Shown: one piece after another, positions 1 to 6,473 of the stretch
Position numbering within the stretch: position 1 is the stretch's first letter
Layout of the letters: every line of letters starts with the position of its first letter
From: Methanobrevibacter thaueri
Lineage (GTDB): Archaea > Methanobacteriota > Methanobacteria > Methanobacteriales > Methanobacteriaceae
Reading direction: 5' to 3'
NCBI RefSeq assembly: GCF_015062905.1
Contig: NZ_SUTK01000045.1
Coordinates: 1 to 11,543, forward strand
DNA: 11,543 bases
Translations under genes and position numbers: made by a program
The notes under the pieces: generated by a model
What the model saw: the letters and a program-made list of their open reading frames with translations, nothing else
Told to the model about the DNA's origin: nothing
Database searches by the model: none

Positions 1-1
1 A

Positions 2-67
2 AACGCAGCAATTAATATTCTAAACCGCTGGTTCAACGGAGATAGCCTGAAAAAATACTTAAATTAA
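2..67 (+). CDS. tnpB: 3' end of a TnpB (IS605 OrfB) RNA-guided nuclease gene, truncated by the window edge
   Basis: The frame opening at base 2 encodes NAAINILNRWFNGDSLKKYL plus a final Asn, then TAA at 65-67. NAAxNIL is the conserved segment that directly follows the last catalytic Asp (the DRDxNAA motif of the RuvC-like domain) in TnpB proteins. Only the C-terminal 21 residues are in the window; the catalytic Asp and the zinc ribbon would lie just to the left. TnpB proteins are RNA-guided DNA nucleases carried by IS200/IS605 elements, and they help keep the element by cutting empty donor sites. The right-end hairpin 30 bases downstream, with its flanking tetranucleotides, supports the call. 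An IS607-type or TnpB-only element is the main alternative. Whether the gene is intact cannot be judged here. Confidence 0.72.
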   Translation, partial: NAAINILNRWFNGDSLKKYLN

Positions 68-147
68 CCATTATTAAGTGAAAAAAATTCAGGAATCCCC
101 ACCCTCTTTTAGGGTGGGGTGGTTCAAGACAAGCTTTTTGGCGGATT
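60..147 (+). ncRNA. Putative omega RNA (reRNA) of TnpB, 3' part with guide
   Basis: This is inferred from family knowledge. TnpB guide RNAs overlap the 3' end of tnpB, run through the right-end hairpin and finish with a guide of roughly 16-20 bases copied from the DNA next to the element. Here the scaffold would include the hairpin at 97-119, and the guide would begin at 128, inside the adhesin-like fragment. The 5' end is unknown, probably within tnpB, and the start coordinate given is nominal. No promoter or processing site is visible. Confidence 0.4.
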
Positions 148-358
148 TTTTGACTTTATATTTTTTGGTCTTGAGGTTTTGCTTTACCTTTACGGTTTTT
201 TTAATGCTTTCTCCTTTGTAGATTGCTGTCAGCTTGTATTTTCCAGGCTTTACTGTGTTCGGTATTTTGAATGTGATGAATCCGTTGGCTTTTGTTTTCA
301 CCTTGTATGTTTTCTTGTTGAGCTTGATTATCACCACTTGATTTTTACAAATAGGCTG
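89..358 (-). pseudogene. Fragment of an adhesin-like protein (Ig-like repeat) interrupted by the insertion element
   Basis: The minus-strand frame is open from just after TGA (359-361) to the stop at 89-91. Residues encoded by about 346-128 read VVIIKLNKKTYKVKTKANGF, then a Lys-rich beta-strand pattern (KPGKYKLTAIYKG, KKYKVKKSAKKLV). This matches the Ig-like repeats of the large secreted adhesin-like proteins of Methanobrevibacter. There is no ATG, signal peptide or ribosome-binding site; the only early starts are GTG codons at 337 and 334. The last 12 residues (LNHPTLKEGGDS) come from the transposon end and its hairpin, so the C-terminus is chimeric. In intact relatives the sequence continues after KSAKKLV, which suggests that the rest lies beyond the left end of the element. 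The upstream part is missing as well, so this is a doubly truncated remnant and probably not expressed. Confidence 0.62.
97..119 (+). repeat. Perfect hairpin at the transposon right end, likely part of the TnpB guide RNA
   Basis: CCCCACCCT (97-105) pairs without mismatch with AGGGTGGGG (111-119) across the loop CTTTT. GAAT sits at its 5' foot and TCAA five bases after its 3' foot. In IS200/IS605 elements such subterminal hairpins are recognised as single-stranded DNA by the TnpA transposase. The same strand, transcribed from the 3' part of tnpB through the right end, gives the omega (reRNA) guide RNA. A Rho-independent-type terminator is less likely because no T-tract follows directly. Confidence 0.7.
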
Positions 359-414
359 TCAAGAGCATAAGGACTCTTAGATGATATTAAAATATGATTT
401 TGATGGTTTGAGTG

Positions 415-457
415 TTAAAAAAATGGTGTGAAGGAAGATAACTGTTTAGTTATCTTC
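415..457 (-). terminator. Hairpin plus U-tract terminator of nrdD
   Basis: GAAGATAACT (434-443) and AGTTATCTTC (448-457) form a perfect 10-bp stem with a 4-base loop. The stem overlaps the nrdD stop codon. Downstream on the minus strand an uninterrupted seven-T tract lies at 423-417. Archaeal RNA polymerase terminates mainly at T-tracts, so the tract is probably the active part. The stem could also protect the 3' end of the mRNA. Confidence 0.5.
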
Positions 458-2764
458 GAATCTTCTTCTGTCAATTAATTCTTGACGTTTACCTGGGTTC
501 CAACCTCCGGATGCAGATTTTGCACGTCCAACTTGTTGTACGTATCCGGTAATTCTGTCATACCATTCTACATCTTCTTTTTCACCACAGGTAGGACAAA
601 CATTGTTTAGCCCTTTCATTAAAGTTTTACATTTTAAACAGAAGCTTAATGCTGAGCTGTAAGCCCAGAATCCGATATCGGATTTTCTTGCGATTTTATT
701 GGTTAAACTCATTAATGAATCAGGATCGGAGTATGATTCTCCCATGAATGCATGGAAGATGTGACCACCAGGAGTTAAACCGTGATATTGTTCTTCAATT
801 TTGATTTTTTCGATTAAGGATAATCCGGTGTCTACTGGTACGTGTGAAGAGTTGGTGTAGTAGTTAGCGTTTCCGTCACCTTGTACGATAGCTTGGTCTC
901 CGAATTGTTTTTTGTCGAGAGTTGCGAATCTGTAAGCGGTAGATTCAGCAGGGGTTTGTAAAACAGACCATCTGAGTCCGGTTTCTTCTTGTAATTTTTT
1001 AGCTCTGTCATTCACATATTCGAGACATTTTACACCGAACTTGTTGGAGTCAGGGTTTTCGATTCCTTCACCGAATAAGGATAATAACATTTCGTTAAGT
1101 CCAACAAAACCGAAGGATAAAGTTGAATTTTCTATTCTGTAGTAGGATTCTCCATTTACATCCTGTTTTAAGAATGGTAAAATGTGGAAGTCATTTAAAC
1201 ATTTTAATCCTTGTTCTCTTCTGAGCATCAAGGTTTCAACTGCAAGGTCCATGTATTCGTCTAAGTATTCGAATACTTGGCTTTCATCTTTGGATTGGTA
1301 TCCGATTCTTGGGAAGTTTAAGGTTACGTAAGCAAGGTTACCGGTTCTTAAACAGTCTTGATCCCAGTCACCTGTCCAGGTGTCTTGTAAACAGGTTCTG
1401 CATCCCATGTAGTTTGCCATTTTTCCTCTGTATTTAGGGAACATGTTTACAAAGTATGATGAACCGTATTTTGCGGATAATTCATGAACTAATCTTAAGT
1501 CATCTTCGTATTCACTGGTCATTGTTTCTTCACGGAGAGTGTAGATTGTATTTGGGAATAAATGAGGTTTACCTTCATTGTCTCCTTCAAGCAATGTTTC
1601 AGTGAATGCTCTTTGGATTAATCTGGTTTCATCTTCAAAGTCAGCGTAAGTTCCGACAACTTGACCTTTTGGTCCGTATGCGGTTTCATCTTTAAGGAAA
1701 TCAGGAACACCGAATTCCAATGCCATACTTGTGAATGGAACTTGTGATCCTCTTGCAGCGTAAGCCATGTTTAAGTTATATACAAGCATTTGAACAGCTT
1801 GTTTGATTTCGTCGTAGGTTCTTCCTCTTGCAAATGGTGCGACAAATACGTTCCAGAGGGACATTGATTGTCCACCGGACATGTTCTGTTGTGCTGCAAG
1901 CATGATTTCACCAGTGTGGTTCATTAAGGTTTCCATGTGGTTTGGTGCACCTGCAATGGATGTGTGGTCACCGGTACCGTCCACTTTAAGTCCGTATCTG
2001 ATGAATGTTCTTATATCATGTTGTAAACAGTTTAAAGGTCTTCCTGCGAAGAATTCTAAATCGTGAATGTGAATGTCACCGGCCATGTGGGCATCTGCCA
2101 GGTGTGCAGGTAACATTTTTAAGAGTGCGTATTGTTTTAATGCTTCGTCTGCTACGTGCTTGTGGATACTTTCTGGGTTGTGGATCATGTTTGCGTTGTC
2201 CCTGTTACCGTTTTCGATTAAAGAGGTAATGTTGTATACAGGGATACCTAAACGGGTGTAACGGCTTCTTAAATCTTCTAAACCGTATTCAATCAATTTT
2301 GTGTTGACCATTTCCCTAATCATTGGAGCGGTCAGGTATTCCACATTCAATTTTTTGAGTTCCTTCCAGGTTTCGGTAGCAATTTCAAAAGCAGTTTCTT
2401 GGCTAGCACCTGTTTCTTCAATCAGGGTGTTAGCGATTTTTGATAAGTCAAATGCTTCAATAGTATCTCTGGAGGTACGTACTTTTAATTGAGTGCTTGC
2501 TAAGTATTTGTTAGCGATTTCAGGGTCGATATCTTCTAAACATTCGTGTACGATTTTTTTGATTTCTTTGGTTTTGATTCCATCGTATAATTGAGATACT
2601 ACAGTTGCAATGATTTTGTCAGATTCAAAGAATGGGGTTTCTACCATTATCAATGATTTCATCAATTTTTCGTAACTAAATCTTTCTGTTATACCGTTAT
2701 TTTTCTCCACGTTAATTTTAACGGTTTTTTCTAAATTATTTCCTAATTCTGATATTTTTTCCAT
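446..2764 (-). CDS. nrdD: Anaerobic (class III) ribonucleoside-triphosphate reductase
   Basis: This oxygen-sensitive glycyl-radical enzyme reduces ribonucleoside triphosphates to deoxynucleotides for DNA synthesis in the cytoplasm. The 772-residue length fits the family. An N-terminal ATP-cone (about residues 15-105) would bind ATP or dATP for activity control. The GCRTC segment carries Cys455, the expected thiyl-radical residue of the finger loop, with Cys458 beside it. Near the C-terminus are the zinc ribbon CLKC...CPTC (Cys709, 712, 723, 726) and the glycyl-radical motif RITGY with Gly740. All key residues are present. The start is ATG, preceded after 5 bases by GGTGTGA. The activating radical-SAM enzyme NrdG is not encoded next to it, so it must be elsewhere. 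The gene is monocistronic, with a leader of about 130 bases and two palindromic operators at the promoter. Confidence 0.95.
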   Translation of the reverse strand: MEKISELGNNLEKTVKINVEKNNGITERFSYEKLMKSLIMVETPFFESDKIIATVVSQLYDGIKTKEIKKIVHECLEDIDPEIANKYLASTQLKVRTSRDTIEAFDLSKIANTLIEETGASQETAFEIATETWKELKKLNVEYLTAPMIREMVNTKLIEYGLEDLRSRYTRLGIPVYNITSLIENGNRDNANMIHNPESIHKHVADEALKQYALLKMLPAHLADAHMAGDIHIHDLEFFAGRPLNCLQHDIRTFIRYGLKVDGTGDHTSIAGAPNHMETLMNHTGEIMLAAQQNMSGGQSMSLWNVFVAPFARGRTYDEIKQAVQMLVYNLNMAYAARGSQVPFTSMALEFGVPDFLKDETAYGPKGQVVGTYADFEDETRLIQRAFTETLLEGDNEGKPHLFPNTIYTLREETMTSEYEDDLRLVHELSAKYGSSYFVNMFPKYRGKMANYMGCRTCLQDTWTGDWDQDCLRTGNLAYVTLNFPRIGYQSKDESQVFEYLDEYMDLAVETLMLRREQGLKCLNDFHILPFLKQDVNGESYYRIENSTLSFGFVGLNEMLLSLFGEGIENPDSNKFGVKCLEYVNDRAKKLQEETGLRWSVLQTPAESTAYRFATLDKKQFGDQAIVQGDGNANYYTNSSHVPVDTGLSLIEKIKIEEQYHGLTPGGHIFHAFMGESYSDPDSLMSLTNKIARKSDIGFWAYSSALSFCLKCKTLMKGLNNVCPTCGEKEDVEWYDRITGYVQQVGRAKSASGGWNPGKRQELIDRRRFEDN

Positions 2765-2769
2765 TTAAT

Positions 2770-2776
2770 TCACACC
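2770..2776 (-). promoter_or_regulatory. Ribosome-binding site of nrdD
   Basis: GGTGTGA on the minus strand lies 5 bases before the ATG at 2764. It resembles the archaeal GGTGA consensus complementary to the 16S rRNA 3' end and supports this start. Confidence 0.6.
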
Positions 2777-2813
2777 ATTTTCCTAGTTATTAAAAAAATT
2801 TATTATCCAATAT

Positions 2814-2833
2814 TGAGAGAGAGTACGCTCTCA
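2814..2833. repeat. Small inverted repeat in the nrdD leader
   Basis: TGAGAG (2814-2819) and CTCTCA (2828-2833) form a 6-bp stem with an 8-base loop, inside what would be the untranslated leader of nrdD. A weak RNA hairpin is possible. No role can be assigned. Confidence 0.3.
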
Positions 2834-2868
2834 CATGCTATTACTATTTGTAATCACTTGTATAATTA

Positions 2869-2890
2869 TTGTTCGTATTGATACGAACAT
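2869..2890. promoter_or_regulatory. Proximal palindromic operator upstream of nrdD
   Basis: The central 20 bases (2870-2889), TGTTCGTAT-TG-ATACGAACA, have perfect 9-bp arms. The 22-bp box differs from the distal copy at 2924-2945 at only three positions. It sits just downstream of the transcription start predicted from the nrdD TATA box (about 2893), where a bound protein would block polymerase. Palindromic symmetry suggests a dimeric helix-turn-helix repressor; which one is unknown. Confidence 0.6.
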
Positions 2891-2914
2891 CTACTTAATA
2901 CTTAGATTCAACTA

Positions 2915-2924
2915 GTATATAAAT
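2915..2924 (-). promoter_or_regulatory. TATA box of the nrdD promoter
   Basis: The minus strand reads ATTTATATAC, a good archaeal TATA box. A start about 26 bases downstream would fall near 2893, giving a leader of about 130 bases. The box directly abuts the distal operator, whose arm occupies the TFB-recognition (BRE) position. Confidence 0.6.
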
Positions 2925-2945
2925 TGTTCGTCTTGTTACGAACAA
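2924..2945. promoter_or_regulatory. Distal palindromic operator overlapping the nrdD BRE/TATA region
   Basis: TTGTTCGT-CTTGTT-ACGAACAA has perfect 8-bp arms. It shares 19 of 22 positions with the proximal box, 55 bp away (about five helical turns). A protein bound here would compete with TBP and TFB for the nrdD promoter. The regulator is not identifiable from the window. Confidence 0.6.
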
Positions 2946-3017
2946 AATTCATATACTCTGATATTTTCTATATTTTATATATTAAAAATCAATTGTCCGA
3001 GAGCATTTGAAAAGTAA

Positions 3018-6000
3018 TCAGAAAAATACGTCAAGCGAGCTCTGCTTGGACTTGTCACTTTCAAACAGTGAGTTGATACCGAACTCCTGAATCTCCAGAC
3101 GCTGCTCAAGGTAATGTGATACCGGATAACGGTTAACCAGATCCCTTGAAATTTCAAGATACTTGGTAACTGACCCTTTTGAAACGGACAGAATCAGATT
3201 TCCTCCACATGCGCATTTTCCGGTAAGCGGCATTCTGCGGTATTTGGCTCCGCACTTTGTGCACCTTACCTTCTGCTTGGAAAACGCCCTTGAGTTTCCC
3301 ATGATGTCCGGCAGGAAGTGTGATGTCAGTACCTTTTCGACAACTCCCCTCTGGTCTACGGCACGTATGGTTTCGGCAAGCGCGATTTGGGCCTCGACCT
3401 TTTCCCTCATTGAAGGCAGCCTCTTGTAAAGGCAGACTGTAGGTCCCGCATGGATGTTTGAAGTGTGGTGGGAAAACATCAGTCCCTCGTACTGCTCAGG
3501 AGTGCCCAGATGCATTTCAACATTGTCGATGTACTCCAATACGTCAGCAGGCTTGTGAGGAGTGTATGTCTCTTCATAAAACTCAACAGGGAACCTTTCG
3601 AATATGTCCAGGTTGTGGGATTCGTCGTCTATCTCTTCAGGGTCGATTCTTGAAGATAAAACTAAAGGTGCGTCCATACTTCCTCCCCTTGTGTTCGGAA
3701 GGTATGTCTTTGAGAAGTTGATCAACGCATCCAGAAGAAGCATTACCGCATCTTCGTCACTGTCACAGTTTCTACGTTTTGCTGAGTGGAAATAAGGATG
3801 CGCATAACATCCAAGCGCTTTTGTGAATCCGACTATTCTTCCCAGAACTCCTGCAGAGGTGTGCGGTGCAAGACCTGCCACCAGATGGCCGATGAGGTCG
3901 CTTTTTTCCTTAACGTTATAGAACGGCTCCATGCCATAGTATCTTGTAAGCTCATCGTCTATGAACTGTGCTGTTCTGAGCAGATATTCTCCACAGTTGT
4001 CGGATATTACAATGTCCTGAACCCTTAACTCGATAATCTGGTCTTCATTTTCAATCGGATTTCCATAGCAATCCTTTTCATAGCCCATTTCAAGCAGTTT
4101 CTCTACTGTAACGCCGATTTCCTTTGGTATGAAGTGGGTCAGCGGCAAATCGGTGGAGTCATGACGGATGGTTCCGTCCTTGAATGTGAACACCTCATGC
4201 TTTGCCCTGAGTATTCCCTTTTCGATAGGCTCAGGCAGCTTGGCCTCGGAAATCATACCGACAACGCCTTTTACCTCGTCGACACGCCTTACCTTAACAT
4301 TGTCTGATGCCTTCTTGAGCATTGACGCCAAAGGAACGGTTTTCATTGAAGGCTTGCCCATTTCGGTTGGATGGCCACATTTAGGACAAAGTGAGCCGAA
4401 GGAGCTGATTCCACATTCCGGATTGGTACATTTCCTTCTGGATATCTCCACTTTAATGCTGCCCTTTTTGGCGGCGGTTGCAACAAGTCTTCTGGCTCCT
4501 CCGTAATTTCCTATCGGAATCAGTCCGTGAGGGGCAGGCCTCATCAGCCTTTCCTTTGATTTTTCAGGTCTTCCGACACGGGTTCCTATGTAGGCAGGGG
4601 CCTTGTTTTTGATTTCAACCGGTGAAACCGCATTCACGGCCTCTATTGTTGTCTTCATCTCCGGCAGTTTTTTGGATAATGTGACGAGCAGTGCATAAGA
4701 ATGATCCTTATCGATGATTATCTTTCCGTCCCTTACGATGTGCGGAACTCCAATGATTTCCAGTATCCTTTTGGGATAGGACATGTCCAGCTTGATTCCC
4801 TCATCCTTCTTGTAGGTTGATTTGGACCTTTCAAGCAGATCAATCAGTGTGTTCAAATCGTCGATTGTCACGTCATTGTAGCAGTATGTGTATTTCGGAT
4901 GAAGTGGGATATTGTAGTCCTTTGAGAGCTTGAACGCCTCGACAGATGACAGGTAGTCATATTCCAGTTTGTACAGGTCCAGTTCATTGTTGTCGGCGTT
5001 GAAGTTTTCGCTTCTCATCAGAAGCTGTATCCACCATTCCTCAACCCATCCGGACGGGTATAGAGGCTGGTTGTTTCTTAAAAATTCTCCGAACGCTACA
5101 AGCATGTCCCCTAAAAACAGGATTTCAACAACGTCCTTTTTAACTTCACGTGCCTTTTTGACGCTGTCAAGTATTACGACATCGCCGTTTTTGAGCTTGA
5201 CGATAGGTCCTTCGATTGAATCGACCGGAACGACACAGTTACCCTTTCCGGGATATTCGATTTTAAGCTGTGTTCCCACGGCCAAAAATTCAAGCAATGC
5301 CATTGTTGCCGGGTGAACTCCCATTGTGGCAAGTCCTGTGTTTCTTGAACGGCCATACCTTAGCCTGAAAGCGCCCTTTTCTGAAGGATAACCCAGGATA
5401 GGCCTTCCTCCGATGATATCCTGAATGTATTTAGGTTCGCTGACGACATCTGAATCATCGCCTGAATCTGATGAGTCATCCTTTTTAGGCTTTGAATACT
5501 CGCTCAGCCATTCCCAGTCAAGGCCCAGCTTTTTGGAAATCTTATGAATCTTCTTGGATTTCTGGATAACTCCCTCAACCATAGCAAGGAGCGCTCCTCC
5601 ACGGATGTTGTTTGTCTCGACACGCTCCAGGTCCCTGTGTGACACTTCCACCTGGTCTGTCTGCTCTCCGGATACCTCAACCGGAATGTGATTTGCGGCG
5701 AATCTCACTTCTTCTGGTGTTGGTGAGTACTGCAGGTTTGTGACTTCGGACTCGTAAAGCTCCACCTCTTCCACGTACCTTTCAATTTCGTCATCTATTG
5801 GTTTGAATGCGTCAATACCTATTGCCTGACGGATCTTGTCTCCCAGAAGCACGGCAAGTGCGGCAGCTGTACCTCCTGCACTTCTGATAGGTCCTGCAAA
5901 GTAAACCCCGATATATTTTGTTCCGTCAAAGTTTTGTTTAATCTTAACATCGGAAATTCCTTCAAGAGGTGCTGCTACAACCCCTTCTGTCAGGATAGCA

Positions 6001-6314
6001 AGGGCACTTCTCAAACCCTGGTCGCATCTCTGCTCCTCGTTCCAGTTGGCCTTTTCGCCGGTTAGCGGAAACTTTCCGGATGCGATTTCAGCGGCAATTT
6101 CAAAGGCAACGGATTCCCTGTCCATATCGGTTTCCAATTCCTTGATTCTCTTTGCCACACCTTCAGGGCCGACCAGCCCTTCTACTCTTTCAGCTAAATC
6201 CTTTGCAAGCGGCACTTCAGTTTCTGTTTCAACATCCAAACCTTTAGACCTTGCCTCGTTAGCTATATCGTATAGGTGATTGGTTTCTTTTTCTAATCTA
6301 TCAAAATAATCCAT
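3018..6314 (-). CDS. polC: DNA polymerase II (PolD) large subunit DP2
   Basis: DP2 is the catalytic subunit of PolD, the replicative DNA polymerase of euryarchaea; it works with the DP1 exonuclease subunit, encoded elsewhere. The 1098 residues begin with the conserved DP2 N-terminus. A Ser/Asp-rich linker lies around 275-290, followed by the GRPILGYPSEKGAFRLRYGR block. The polymerase core has two double-psi beta-barrels. The active-site motif NCDSDED starts at Asn849 with Asp851 and Asp853. Two zinc-binding sites are visible: Cys629, 634, 643, 646 and Cys1018, 1021, 1034, 1036. The last eight residues, QSSLDVFF, form a PCNA-interacting (PIP) box. No intein interrupts the gene. Ser852 stands where I remember Gly in Pyrococcus DP2. 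Promoter position suggests a leader of only about 8 bases. Confidence 0.95.
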   Translation of the reverse strand: MDYFDRLEKETNHLYDIANEARSKGLDVETETEVPLAKDLAERVEGLVGPEGVAKRIKELETDMDRESVAFEIAAEIASGKFPLTGEKANWNEEQRCDQGLRSALAILTEGVVAAPLEGISDVKIKQNFDGTKYIGVYFAGPIRSAGGTAAALAVLLGDKIRQAIGIDAFKPIDDEIERYVEEVELYESEVTNLQYSPTPEEVRFAANHIPVEVSGEQTDQVEVSHRDLERVETNNIRGGALLAMVEGVIQKSKKIHKISKKLGLDWEWLSEYSKPKKDDSSDSGDDSDVVSEPKYIQDIIGGRPILGYPSEKGAFRLRYGRSRNTGLATMGVHPATMALLEFLAVGTQLKIEYPGKGNCVVPVDSIEGPIVKLKNGDVVILDSVKKAREVKKDVVEILFLGDMLVAFGEFLRNNQPLYPSGWVEEWWIQLLMRSENFNADNNELDLYKLEYDYLSSVEAFKLSKDYNIPLHPKYTYCYNDVTIDDLNTLIDLLERSKSTYKKDEGIKLDMSYPKRILEIIGVPHIVRDGKIIIDKDHSYALLVTLSKKLPEMKTTIEAVNAVSPVEIKNKAPAYIGTRVGRPEKSKERLMRPAPHGLIPIGNYGGARRLVATAAKKGSIKVEISRRKCTNPECGISSFGSLCPKCGHPTEMGKPSMKTVPLASMLKKASDNVKVRRVDEVKGVVGMISEAKLPEPIEKGILRAKHEVFTFKDGTIRHDSTDLPLTHFIPKEIGVTVEKLLEMGYEKDCYGNPIENEDQIIELRVQDIVISDNCGEYLLRTAQFIDDELTRYYGMEPFYNVKEKSDLIGHLVAGLAPHTSAGVLGRIVGFTKALGCYAHPYFHSAKRRNCDSDEDAVMLLLDALINFSKTYLPNTRGGSMDAPLVLSSRIDPEEIDDESHNLDIFERFPVEFYEETYTPHKPADVLEYIDNVEMHLGTPEQYEGLMFSHHTSNIHAGPTVCLYKRLPSMREKVEAQIALAETIRAVDQRGVVEKVLTSHFLPDIMGNSRAFSKQKVRCTKCGAKYRRMPLTGKCACGGNLILSVSKGSVTKYLEISRDLVNRYPVSHYLEQRLEIQEFGINSLFESDKSKQSSLDVFF

Positions 6315-6343
6315 AGTATCGCCACAAGTTAAAAAATTAATTT

Positions 6344-6352
6344 GGTATATAA
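6344..6352 (-). promoter_or_regulatory. TATA box of polC
   Basis: The minus strand reads TTATATACC. About 26 bases downstream lies 6322, only some 8 bases before the ATG at 6314, so the transcript would have a very short leader. The sequence before the start has no clear GGTGA, which fits nearly leaderless translation. Confidence 0.5.
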
Positions 6353-6390
6353 TGTATTGTTTCTTATTATTATTAAATTTTTTAGATAAT

Positions 6391-6400
6391 ACTTAAATAT
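6391..6400 (+). promoter_or_regulatory. Probable TATA box of the coiled-coil protein gene
   Basis: ACTTAAATAT would place the start near 6422, giving a leader of about 50 bases that includes the ribosome-binding site. The sequence is only a fair match and the region is very AT-rich. With the polC promoter it makes 6315-6473 a divergent promoter region; I see nothing else in it. Confidence 0.35.
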
Positions 6401-6463
6401 GCTAAAATCATAAGTTATTAATGTATCTTGTAGTCGAATTTTTAAAATTAATATTGCTATAAT

Positions 6464-6469
6464 GGTGAT
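6464..6469 (+). promoter_or_regulatory. Ribosome-binding site that decides the start at 6474
   Basis: GGTGAT lies 4 bases before the ATG at 6474. An upstream in-frame ATG at 6462 overlaps this site by one base and has no such signal of its own, so 6474 is the better start. Confidence 0.65.
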
Positions 6470-6473
6470 TTTA

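Larger units (their letters stand above)
1..127 (+). mobile_element. Right end of an IS200/IS605-family insertion sequence
   Basis: The tnpB stop codon is followed by GAAT (93-96), a perfect 9-bp hairpin (97-119) and TCAA (124-127). This is the order known for the right end of IS608: a GAAT guide tetranucleotide at the 5' foot of a hairpin, then a TCAA cleavage site at the element tip. The boundary placed after base 127 agrees with the flanking gene, because adhesin-like coding sequence on the minus strand becomes recognisable exactly at 128. The left end, any tnpA transposase and the target tetranucleotide lie outside the window. The element end is inferred from motif order and was not verified against an empty site. 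Confidence 0.62.

Noticed and set aside
119..370. 83-codon plus-strand open frame beginning in the transposon hairpin
   Set aside because: It is antisense to the adhesin-like fragment, rich in Phe/Leu from the complement of Lys codons, and not protein-like.
361..378. AAGAG/CTCTT inverted repeat between the adhesin fragment and nrdD
   Set aside because: The 5-bp arms with an 8-base loop are expected by chance in such sequence and sit at no clear functional position.
2912..2923. Plus-strand reading of the TATA-like sequence as a promoter
   Set aside because: No plus-strand gene follows; the downstream sequence is antisense to polC. The symmetric TATA serves nrdD on the minus strand.
3018..6314. 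Higher GC content of polC than of nrdD, as a sign of gene transfer
   Set aside because: DP2 is a core euryarchaeal gene, and the difference is more simply explained by codon preference linked to expression level.
6462..6473. Upstream in-frame ATG for the coiled-coil protein (adds MVIL)
   Set aside because: It overlaps the GGTGAT ribosome-binding site that is well placed for the ATG at 6474, and it has no such signal of its own.
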